Positions 1 to 5,078 of a DNA stretch of 5,555 nt are shown here, one piece after another. The stretch comes from an uncultured Phascolarctobacterium sp. Lineage in GTDB: Bacteria; Bacillota; Negativicutes; Acidaminococcales; Acidaminococcaceae. Positions within the stretch are counted from its first letter, which is position 1; the number at the start of each line of letters is the position of its first letter. A program made the position numbers and the translations under genes. The notes beneath the pieces were generated by a model, which was given only the letters and a program-made list of their open reading frames with translations, searched no databases and was not told where the DNA came from. Location of the stretch: assembly GCF_905212365.1 (NCBI RefSeq), contig NZ_CAJMEH010000088.1, positions 1 through 5,555 of the forward strand. The letters run 5' to 3'.

Positions 1-9
1 TCCTCCCTT
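1..9 (-). promoter_or_regulatory. Ribosome binding site of a leftward gene beyond the left edge
   Basis: Read on the minus strand, the last nine bases before the window edge are AAGGGAGGA, a near-ideal Shine-Dalgarno sequence. Together with the leftward promoter at 160-188 this implies a start codon a few bases outside the window. A frame containing an ATG at 22-24 (MELLRKGG...) is also open to the edge and could instead be the start, but it has only a weak purine stretch before it. The gene itself cannot be identified. Confidence 0.5.
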
Positions 10-153
10 ACGCAATAACTCCATAAACCCACATTCCCAAAGAAAATTTTCGCGAAGCTCACAACCAATCTGCTTTTCTGCTGGTTGTAACTGCCTTTTT
101 AGCTCTTATCGCATTTCTAATTTTCTGTTTTATGAATATCTAAATTAATATTC
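1..153 (-). other. Probable 5' leader RNA of the leftward gene, with hairpins
   Basis: Transcription from the promoter at 160-188 would begin near 153 and give a leader of roughly 150 nt. Two inverted repeats are visible. GAATAT/ATATTC (134-139 with 148-153) would fold at the extreme 5' end. ACAACCA/TGGTTGT (61-67 with 82-88) forms a 7-bp stem, extendable to 9 bp with one G-U pair, and a 14-nt loop. An 8-codon upstream frame (MWVYGVIA, 8-34) ends inside the Shine-Dalgarno region. The minus frame from 105 to the edge is open for 35 codons after a stop at 106-108. I do not recognise a known riboswitch, and no terminator-like T tract follows the hairpin on this strand, so the leader's role is open. 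Confidence 0.35.
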
Positions 154-159
154 GATATT

Positions 160-188
160 ATTATGATACTCTGTTTTGCATAAGTCAA
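160..188 (-). promoter_or_regulatory. Sigma-70/sigma-A type promoter reading leftward
   Basis: On the minus strand a -35 box TTGACT (183-188, 5 of 6 to consensus) and a -10 box CATAAT (160-165, 5 of 6) are separated by exactly 17 bp. The predicted start is near 153. A perfect palindrome at 187-198 abuts the -35 box and may be an operator. The orientation agrees with the Shine-Dalgarno sequence at 1-9. Confidence 0.6.
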
Positions 189-198
189 TGTATACATT
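187..198. promoter_or_regulatory. 12-bp perfect palindrome next to the leftward -35 box (candidate operator)
   Basis: AATGTATACATT is a perfect 12-bp palindrome whose left end overlaps the leftward -35 hexamer by two bases. A dimeric repressor or activator site would be expected at such a place. The region is AT-rich, so chance palindromes are more likely here than in coding DNA, and no regulator gene is visible in the window. Confidence 0.3.
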
Positions 199-301
199 AG
201 CTACATTTATGCCAATAGTCATAACAGCAAAAGGCTCAATAAAAAAGATGCCCAATTGTAACTACATACAACCAGACATCATTTTATAGCACATATAAAA
301 A

Positions 302-331
302 TGGAAAACACCACAGATAATATGGTATAAT
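302..331 (+). promoter_or_regulatory. Promoter of the P-loop ATPase gene, with extended -10
   Basis: A consensus TATAAT at 326-331 is preceded by TGG, giving the extended -10 form TGnTATAAT. A weak -35 box, TGGAAA at 302-307 (4 of 6), lies 18 bp upstream, as is common when an extended -10 is present. Transcription would start near 338, leaving a 5' untranslated region of about 58 nt before the ATG at 396. Confidence 0.6.
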
Positions 332-350
332 ATTAATATACTAGAAAATC

Positions 351-367
351 TTATCTACTACAGATAA
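351..367 (+). promoter_or_regulatory. Inverted repeat in the 5' UTR of the ATPase gene (candidate operator)
   Basis: TTATCT (351-356) and AGATAA (362-367) form a perfect 6-bp inverted repeat with a 5-nt spacer, just downstream of the predicted transcription start. A further direct copy, ACAGATAA, lies at 313-320 between the -35 and -10 boxes and is repeated exactly at 360-367. Three AGATAA copies around one promoter fit a regulator binding cluster, but the sequence is AT-rich and chance is possible. Confidence 0.3.
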
Positions 368-380
368 AAATCTACTATAC

Positions 381-388
381 AGGTGGTG
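381..388 (+). promoter_or_regulatory. Ribosome binding site of the ATPase gene
   Basis: AGGTGGTG, one mismatch from AGGAGGTG, lies 7 nt upstream of the ATG at 396 and decides that start. Confidence 0.75.
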
Positions 389-395
389 AGATATA

Positions 396-1652
396 ATGAA
401 TTACAATATCAACGATATTTTCAGCCCCCGCTCTTTTCCGGAAAACACCTACATCAGCCGTAAAATCAATGGTCACGAAACTATAGACGTTAAATTTCAA
501 AAGGCCTTGTCGATGAAGGGTAATTTGATCTTTGTATCCGGCGCATCTAAATCCGGCAAAACCGTTTTATGCCGGCGAGTCATAGGATATGAGCATAGCG
601 TCAATTTAAGCGGTAATCAGCTCGCCTCCAAAAATGATTTCTGGGCGCATATTGCTGAACAAATTCCTCTTTCTGACAGCGTTACCATCAGCAATGAATC
701 TCAAACTGCAGTAAATTCAGAGTCTACCGAGGAGCTTGGCCTGGGCGTCACAGTCGCTAATCTGGGCTTTAGTCACAAAAAGGCACAAGATACTGTTTCC
801 GGTACGCAGGTAACTGTTGCTAAAGCCAGAACTGAACGGCAAATAATAAAATATCTGATAGAAAATAATAAGGTATTAGTAATCGACGATTTTCATTATG
901 CGTCTGACGAAGTCAAGCTGTATATTGCACGAACCTTAAAAACAGAACTGTTTAACGGGCTGAAAGCTGTCATTATCTCCCTGCCCTATAAAAGCGATGA
1001 AGCTATCAGATATAATCCTGATCTTATTGGCCGCACCACTTCTATCGATATCCCAGCCTGGCAATTGACTGAATTAAAGGCAATTGCTACCAAAGGATTT
1101 AATTTACTTAACAAAAATGTTTCTGACCGTCTGCTTGATAAAATAGCTTTGGAAAGCATAGCTTCTCCGCAGCTTATGCAGGAAAATTGTTTTAACCTTG
1201 CTTATTATCTGCAAGAAAGCAGCAATATTCCTGATGACGCTGCGATAAAATATATTTTTCAGGAAACTGCTTCCAACTATCATGGCTATTATGCCGAAAT
1301 AATAGATAATATAAAAAAAGGCCCGTCGCAAGGACAGGGCCGCCGTACTGAATATTTGTTGACAGGAAAGCAAAGCACAGCCGATATTTATGAGCTGATT
1401 CTATTGGCCTTAAAGACCGATCCTCCTGTAAGCAAAATTAAAGTTGACGAGTTAAAAGCAAGAATAAAAAAGCTTCTTGCAGAAAATGTAGATTGTCCAT
1501 CCACGTTGACCATAACGTCAACGATCAGCAAAATCACAAAAATAGTCCAAAAAATGCTGCCCAATATGGAAGTTTTGGCCTATAAAGAAAAATATCTCTA
1601 TATCCTTGACCCATTTTTACTATTTTATCTGCGTTGGCATGAAGAAACATAA
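396..1652 (+). CDS. Stand-alone P-loop (AAA+/STAND-like) ATPase of unknown role
   Basis: The 418-aa protein is a predicted soluble NTPase. Seen directly: Walker A GASKSGKT at residues 49-56 with Lys55 as phosphate-binding lysine; a Walker B strand VLVIDDF around 160-166 with the Asp164-Asp165 pair; and a hydrophobic strand AVIISLP (191-197) in the sensor-1 position. Between Walker A and B, residues 96-145 form a low-complexity Ser/Thr/Gly-rich insertion. Residues 220-300 look like a helical lid, 305-318 form a flexible Lys/Gly/Gln/Arg linker, and 325-418 resemble a winged-helix domain ending in DPFLLFYLRW, a tail reminiscent of archaeal-type ATPase_2/ORC-like proteins. There is no signal peptide or membrane segment. 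The start is fixed by a good Shine-Dalgarno sequence. The gene is clearly more AT-rich than the operon downstream and stands alone on its strand, which may point to horizontal acquisition. Such ATPases occur in signalling and defence settings, but no effector is visible here, so I assign no function. Confidence 0.85.
   Translation: MNYNINDIFSPRSFPENTYISRKINGHETIDVKFQKALSMKGNLIFVSGASKSGKTVLCRRVIGYEHSVNLSGNQLASKNDFWAHIAEQIPLSDSVTISNESQTAVNSESTEELGLGVTVANLGFSHKKAQDTVSGTQVTVAKARTERQIIKYLIENNKVLVIDDFHYASDEVKLYIARTLKTELFNGLKAVIISLPYKSDEAIRYNPDLIGRTTSIDIPAWQLTELKAIATKGFNLLNKNVSDRLLDKIALESIASPQLMQENCFNLAYYLQESSNIPDDAAIKYIFQETASNYHGYYAEIIDNIKKGPSQGQGRRTEYLLTGKQSTADIYELILLALKTDPPVSKIKVDELKARIKKLLAENVDCPSTLTITSTISKITKIVQKMLPNMEVLAYKEKYLYILDPFLLFYLRWHEET
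1313..1341 (-). terminator. Antisense intrinsic-terminator-like hairpin inside the ATPase gene
   Basis: Read on the minus strand, GGCCC-U-GUC / GAC-GGGCC (arms 1333-1341 and 1320-1327) forms an 8-bp, G+C-rich stem with one bulged base and a 5-nt loop. It is followed immediately by seven T residues (1313-1319). This is the canonical shape of a Rho-independent terminator, here antisense to the ATPase coding sequence at codons 307-315. It could stop antisense transcripts entering from the right. It may also be a coincidence of the linker codons. Confidence 0.45.
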
Positions 1653-1714
1653 GGTCAACCTGCCAACATAAATGATAGCAGCGCCACATATACCTTAATA
1701 TTTATCTAAAATAT

Positions 1715-1779
1715 AAAATCCCGTCGCTAAGGCCATGCGAAATTAAATTTTTCGCCTGCCATTAAGCAACGGGATTTTT
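1715..1779. terminator. Long nested hairpin, probably a bidirectional terminator
   Basis: AAAATCCCGTCGCT (1715-1728) pairs with AGCAACGGGATTTT (1765-1778) over 14 positions. There is one C/A mismatch in plus-strand RNA, which becomes a G-U pair in minus-strand RNA. Inside the loop lie a second stem, GCGAAA/TTTCGC (1737-1742 with 1750-1755), and a short GGC/GCC pair (1731-1733 with 1758-1760). On the plus strand it ends in five T, so it can terminate the ATPase transcript 63 nt after its stop codon. On the minus strand it ends in four T and could back up the secF terminator. Confidence 0.65.
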
Positions 1780-1789
1780 CTCATTCAAC

Positions 1790-1828
1790 AAAAAAGCAGC
1801 CGTCAGGCCATCAAAGCCTAACGACTGC
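1790..1828 (-). terminator. Intrinsic terminator of the sec operon, downstream of secF
   Basis: In minus-strand RNA a 13-bp stem forms between 1816-1828 and 1796-1808 (GCAGUCGUUAGGC with GCCUGACGGCUGC, two G-U pairs) around a 7-nt loop, followed directly by six T residues (1790-1795). It begins 15 nt after the secF stop codon and marks the end of the leftward transcript. Confidence 0.85.
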
Positions 1829-1842
1829 CAAAAACGATATTC

Positions 1843-2724
1843 TTATTCGCCAGCCTTCTTGCCGCGCAGGAAGAGCCACATGGGTCCTGCCAAGAAGGTG
1901 GAGGTATATGCGCCGCTGGAGAAGCCGACCAGCATAGCGAAGGCAAAGTTGCGGATAGTATCGCCGCCCCACAGGAAGATAGCCACAACTGCGAACAAGG
2001 AGGTGCCCACAGTATAGATGCTGCGTCCCATGGTCTGCCAGATGCTGTTGTCGATCATCTCGCTCATGCTTTCGCTGCGGCGGTGAATCTTTAAGTTTTC
2101 ACGAATACGGTCGAAGATTACGATAGTGCCGTTGATAGAATAGCCTACTACCGTCAGCAGCGCAGCTACAAAGGAGGAATCCATTTCCATCTGGAACAGC
2201 GAGAAATAGCTCAGCGTTACCATGACGTCGATAATCAGAGCGATAATGGCCGCAATAGCAAATTTGAACTCAAAGCGCAGGGTAATATAAGCGATCATCA
2301 GAAACCAGGACAGAACTATAGCCAGTATTGCCTGCTGAATCAGCTCGCCGCCAACGGTAGCGCCGACGTTTTCCACGCGCTGAATTTCAAAATCGCCCAG
2401 CTTGCCCTTCAAATCGTCCATAACAACGCGGCGCTGCTCGTCGTCGATAACGCCGGTACGAATGAGCACCCCCTTAGATGCTTGGCCGCCGTCGCTGTTT
2501 TCCAGCTGAATGATGCTGTTGCCCAAATCATGCTCCTTGAGCACGTCGCGCACTTCGGCCACGGCCACAGGCTTCTGGAAGGATAAGTCCATGATGCTGC
2601 CGCCGGTAAAGTCGATGCCCAGGTTAAAGCCGCGGAACAGCATGGAGCCGATGCCGATGCACAGGAAGATAATAGTTATAGAAAAGAAAATCTTATAATG
2701 GTTAACAATGGAAAATTTACGCAT
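1843..2724 (-). CDS. secF: Protein translocase subunit SecF
   Basis: SecF is a 293-aa membrane protein that works with SecD and YajC at the SecYEG channel, using the ion-motive force to drive late steps of protein export. Visible features are a first membrane helix (about 12-31), the periplasmic-entry motif NLGIDFTGG (34-42), an extracytoplasmic P4-like domain to about 125, and five further helices between about 131 and 287. The conserved GYSIN...IFDRIREN segment (194-210) and QTMGR (230-234) are present; Arg234 matches E. coli Arg247. The residue matching E. coli Asp213 is Gly199 (codon GGC at 2128-2130), an unusual loss of a relay carboxylate. The ATG overlaps the secD stop as TAATG, and a strong AGGAGGTG (2733-2740) precedes it, indicating translational coupling. 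Length and motifs are typical, so identity is very sure. Confidence 0.97.
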   Translation of the reverse strand: MRKFSIVNHYKIFFSITIIFLCIGIGSMLFRGFNLGIDFTGGSIMDLSFQKPVAVAEVRDVLKEHDLGNSIIQLENSDGGQASKGVLIRTGVIDDEQRRVVMDDLKGKLGDFEIQRVENVGATVGGELIQQAILAIVLSWFLMIAYITLRFEFKFAIAAIIALIIDVMVTLSYFSLFQMEMDSSFVAALLTVVGYSINGTIVIFDRIRENLKIHRRSESMSEMIDNSIWQTMGRSIYTVGTSLFAVVAIFLWGGDTIRNFAFAMLVGFSSGAYTSTFLAGPMWLFLRGKKAGE

Positions 2725-3968
2725 TATTTAGCCACCTCCTGAGTGTCAGCCGGTTTGGGCGCGCTGGCGCCAAAGAAGGCGGGGTTTTTCGTAAGGTTGC
2801 TGTAAACCAAGAAGCGCATTAAGAATTTGGTTACGGTAACGGCGGTAAACATACTGAGCAAAGTACCTAAGGCCAAGGTTACGGCAAAGCCCTTGATGGG
2901 GCCGGTGCCTAAATAGAATAATACTGCCGCCGCCATCAGGGTCGTAATATTGGAGTCCAGAATGGTGACGATAGCGCGGCTGAAGCCGCTGTCCATGGCG
3001 CTGCGCAGAGTTTTGCCTCGTTTTACCTCTTCCTTGAAGCGTTCAAAAATCAATACGTTAGCGTCAACCGCCATACCGATGGACAGGATGATACCGGCAA
3101 TGCCAGGCAGCGTCAGCGTTGCGCCTAAATAACGCATTACCAAAAGCAGCAGCATGACGTACAGCAGCAAGGCGATATCCGCTACTATGCCAGACAAGCG
3201 GTAGAAGATAAGCATGAAAACGAAGACGCCGATAATGCCGATGCTGAACGCCTTCACGCTCTTATCCTTGGAATCCTGGCCCAGAGTGGGGCCGACGGTA
3301 CGGTTTTCCATAACCTCGATTTTTACCGGCAGACTACCGCTGCGCAGTAAAATTGCCAGATGCTCGGCTTCTTCCACGCTGCGGGAGCCGGAAATCTGCG
3401 CGCGGCCGCCGGTGATGGCTTCCTGCACTACGGGAGCGGTCAGCACCTCGCCGTCCAGCTCGATAGCGATTTGCTTGCCTACGTTACGCGCGGTCAGGTC
3501 GGCAAATTTTTTACCGCCCTCGTCGCTGAATTCCAGACCGACAACGGCCTGATTGCCCTGGGACACCTGCGCTCTGGCGTCCTTCAAATCCTTACCGGTC
3601 AGCACCACCTTGCCGCTAACGTCTTTAAATTGCAGCATAGCGGTACGTCCCAGCATAGCGATAGCCTTTTCCGGATCCTTAACGCCGGGCAGCTCCACGA
3701 TAATACGGTCCTTGCCCTGACGCTGAATAACAGGCTCGGTCAGGCCCAGCTCGTTTACGCGGCGCTCGATAATTTTAACGCTGCGGTTGACGGCGTCGTC
3801 GTCCACCTTCAAATCAGGCGTATCCACAGCCTGCAGGACAACGTGAGTACCGCCCTGCAAATCCAAGCCCTGTTTAATGGAATTAGCCAGGGGGGAGATG
3901 TATACGCAGAAACCGCCGATTATAGCCAGAGCGATAACCAGAAATTTCCCGAATTCATTCCAACGCAA
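2724..3968 (-). CDS. secD: Protein translocase subunit SecD
   Basis: SecD is the partner of SecF in the export-assisting membrane complex. With the start chosen here it has 414 aa. Visible are an N-terminal membrane helix (about 9-28), the signature GLDLQGGTHVVLQ (34-46), a large extracytoplasmic P1 region including LRSGSLPVKI (about 208-217), then five helices. GMAVDANVLIFER (298-310) carries the relay Asp302, and SNITTLMAA and GPIKGFAVTLALG follow. I chose the TTG start at 3966-3968 because a perfect AAGGAGG lies 8 nt upstream and the protein then begins RWNEFGK directly before the first helix. The frame stays open to a TTG at 4047-4049, but those 27 extra codons are decayed repeat of the folate gene's tail (MVSEGGICHS). 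The stop overlaps the secF ATG by one base. Confidence 0.96.
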   Translation of the reverse strand: MRWNEFGKFLVIALAIIGGFCVYISPLANSIKQGLDLQGGTHVVLQAVDTPDLKVDDDAVNRSVKIIERRVNELGLTEPVIQRQGKDRIIVELPGVKDPEKAIAMLGRTAMLQFKDVSGKVVLTGKDLKDARAQVSQGNQAVVGLEFSDEGGKKFADLTARNVGKQIAIELDGEVLTAPVVQEAITGGRAQISGSRSVEEAEHLAILLRSGSLPVKIEVMENRTVGPTLGQDSKDKSVKAFSIGIIGVFVFMLIFYRLSGIVADIALLLYVMLLLLVMRYLGATLTLPGIAGIILSIGMAVDANVLIFERFKEEVKRGKTLRSAMDSGFSRAIVTILDSNITTLMAAAVLFYLGTGPIKGFAVTLALGTLLSMFTAVTVTKFLMRFLVYSNLTKNPAFFGASAPKPADTQEVAK

Positions 3969-3976
3969 AATAATTT

Positions 3977-3983
3977 CCTCCTT
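3977..3983 (-). promoter_or_regulatory. Ribosome binding site deciding the secD TTG start
   Basis: AAGGAGG on the minus strand, a perfect anti-16S match, lies 8 nt upstream of the TTG at 3966-3968. The alternative upstream TTG at 4047-4049 has no comparable site. Confidence 0.85.
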
Positions 3984-4031
3984 AAAAATTGGATTTAATA
4001 TATAAGCTAAAGCGGCGTGAGAGTGACATAT

Positions 4032-4193
4032 TCCGCCTTCACTTACCAAGAGTCTCTTTTGAGCTGCTCGTTTTTTATCTATACGGGTAAATGTGCAATC
4101 CCGCTTTCACTTACTAAAAGCTGCTTTTGGCCTTGCTCGTTTTTTATCTACACGGGTAAATGTATAATACCGCTTTCACTTGCTAAAAGCTGC
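4032..4193 (-). repeat. Tandem repeat of the folate gene's 3' end (two good copies plus a remnant, 69-bp period)
   Basis: Copy 1 (4135-4193) contains the last codons and the TAG stop of the cyclo-ligase gene. Copy 2 (4066-4124) matches it at 54 of 59 positions with a shift of exactly 69 bp. It still reads QLLVSESGIAHLPV-stop, against QLLASESGIIHLPV-stop in the gene. A third, shorter and more diverged copy (about 4032-4056) lies one 68-bp step further downstream and encodes VSEGGICHS in the frame of secD. The repeats fill most of the 179-bp gap between the folate gene and secD. Confidence 0.85.
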
Positions 4194-4723
4194 ATATTGA
4201 CGTCATAAGCATCCAACGGCAGCGCATCCTGCATAAGCGCGTCGTAAGCGACGCCCATGCGCACTGCCTGCCCGGCCTTGAGCAAAAATCTGTCGTAATA
4301 GCCTGCGCCCATACCCAACCGGCTGCCGTCGCGGCCAAAGGCCACTCCCGGCACCAGAATCAAATCTATTTCTTCAGGCTCCACCAGCTGCACTGGCTGC
4401 GGCGCCGTGCGGATGCCATAACGGTCCAGCGAAAAATGCTGCATATCCAGCAGACGTACAGGCACAAATTCCTTATCCGACGTAATCAGCGGCACAGCCA
4501 CTATTTTCCCGTCGGCAAGCGCCTGCTCCAGTACGATATCCACGGACAGCTCCTTGCCAAAAGCCAAAAAGCCCATGATGCATTTCGCCTTACGGTACGC
4601 ATCACAGGCCAGGATATGACGGGAAGCCTGCAAACTGCTGGCTGCTGCCTGCTCACCGGACATTTGGGCACGCAGCCTTTGCAGACGCCTGCGCAGCTCA
4701 ATTTTCTTAGCTTCCACAACCAT
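4148..4723 (-). CDS. fthC: 5-formyltetrahydrofolate cyclo-ligase
   Basis: This cytosolic enzyme (also called MTHFS, Fau/YgfA or YqgN) uses ATP to convert 5-formyltetrahydrofolate to 5,10-methenyltetrahydrofolate, returning a storage and inhibitory folate to the one-carbon pool. The 191-aa product has the usual length. The N-terminus is basic (KKIELRRRL). The strongest evidence is VPGVAFGRDGSRLG and GAGYYDRFL (124-147), the family's substrate and ATP-binding signature. The C-terminus runs LPLDAYDVNMQLL...HLPV. The ATG at 4721-4723 lies one base after the yajC stop (TAATATG), so translation is probably coupled; no strong Shine-Dalgarno sequence is seen. An in-frame ATG at 4763-4765 would add 14 residues overlapping yajC and is less likely. 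The last codons are tandemly repeated downstream. Confidence 0.93.
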   Translation of the reverse strand: MVVEAKKIELRRRLQRLRAQMSGEQAAASSLQASRHILACDAYRKAKCIMGFLAFGKELSVDIVLEQALADGKIVAVPLITSDKEFVPVRLLDMQHFSLDRYGIRTAPQPVQLVEPEEIDLILVPGVAFGRDGSRLGMGAGYYDRFLLKAGQAVRMGVAYDALMQDALPLDAYDVNMQLLASESGIIHLPV

Positions 4724-4724
4724 A

Positions 4725-5015
4725 TTAGGCGTTTTTAGCGGGGTTTTGATAACCGCTGACAGCATTACGGGCCATTTCTATTTCCACGCCTTCAGCAACT
4801 CTTATCTTCACGCGCTTTTCAGAAATCCCGGTAATCGTGCCGTAAATACCGCCGATAGTAATAATCTCGTCGCCCTCCTTCAAGCCGTTAAGCAAATTCT
4901 GTCTTCTCTGCTGCTCTTTTTTATTGGGCCGCCACAGCATGAAGTAGAAAATGCCGCCCATGAGGAAAAACGGCCACAAAGAATTCAGCAATGCCATTGT
5001 ATCTCCACCTTGCAT
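4725..5015 (-). CDS. yajC: Preprotein translocase accessory subunit YajC
   Basis: YajC is a small single-span membrane protein that associates with SecD and SecF at the translocon. The 96-aa product shows the expected plan: a short N-terminus, one membrane helix (about 14-28, WPFFLMGGIFYFMLW), the boundary motif RPNKKEQQRRQ, then a compact cytoplasmic beta domain with GLKEGDEIITIGGIYGTI (45-62) and EKRVKIRVAEGVEIE. Two starts are possible. ATG at 5013-5015 follows GGAGGTG (5021-5027) with a 5-nt gap and is preferred. ATG at 4995-4997, with AAGGTGGAG (5003-5011) also 5 nt before it, would give 90 aa starting MALLNSLWPFF. The gene lies between tgt and the folate gene in the leftward operon. Confidence 0.95.
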   Translation of the reverse strand: MQGGDTMALLNSLWPFFLMGGIFYFMLWRPNKKEQQRRQNLLNGLKEGDEIITIGGIYGTITGISEKRVKIRVAEGVEIEMARNAVSGYQNPAKNA

Positions 5016-5020
5016 AATCG

Positions 5021-5027
5021 CACCTCC
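5021..5027 (-). promoter_or_regulatory. Ribosome binding site of yajC
   Basis: GGAGGTG on the minus strand is a full match to the anti-Shine-Dalgarno sequence, 5 nt before the ATG at 5013-5015. It is the stronger of the two sites near the yajC start. Confidence 0.75.
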
Positions 5028-5078
5028 ATTTAAACTGTAATAACAATAATATATTCTCTATTATACTCCAAAAATCCT

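Noticed and set aside
2..148. Plus-strand frame open from the left edge to a stop near 148, as a gene tail
   Set aside because: The translation looks like non-coding low-quality sequence, and the region is better explained as a leftward leader with promoter and Shine-Dalgarno sequence on the other strand.
199..301. Possible further elements in the remaining divergent intergenic DNA, e.g. TTGTA/TACAA at 256-271
   Set aside because: Only a 5-bp inverted repeat in AT-rich sequence; nothing else stands out.
1104..1373. Minus-strand frame of 89 codons inside the ATPase gene
   Set aside because: No ribosome binding site, no motif, and fully contained in a well-supported plus-strand gene. The antisense terminator at 1313-1341 lies near its start (right) end, so it would stop rather than support its transcription.
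3360..3998. Plus-strand open frame of 212 codons opposite secD
   Set aside because: It is fully antisense to the strongly conserved secD gene, has no ribosome binding site of note and no recognisable motif; it is a by-product of GC-rich codon usage in secD.
4017..4208. Plus-strand frame with repeated peptide FFIYTGKC-IPLSL-KSC
   Set aside because: The peptide repeat is just the 69-bp DNA repeat read on the wrong strand; it overlaps the folate gene's end and has no start signals.
4501..5033. Other open frames opposite or overlapping fthC and yajC (4501-4719, 4436-4738, 4746-5033)
   Set aside because: They are out-of-frame or antisense readings of two clearly identified genes.
5060..5065. Minus-strand TATAAT between tgt and yajC as an internal promoter
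   Set aside because: A perfect -10 hexamer, but the bases 17-18 bp upstream (TCGCGG/ATCGCG) do not resemble a -35 box and there is no TGn extension; the gap is AT-rich, so chance is likely.
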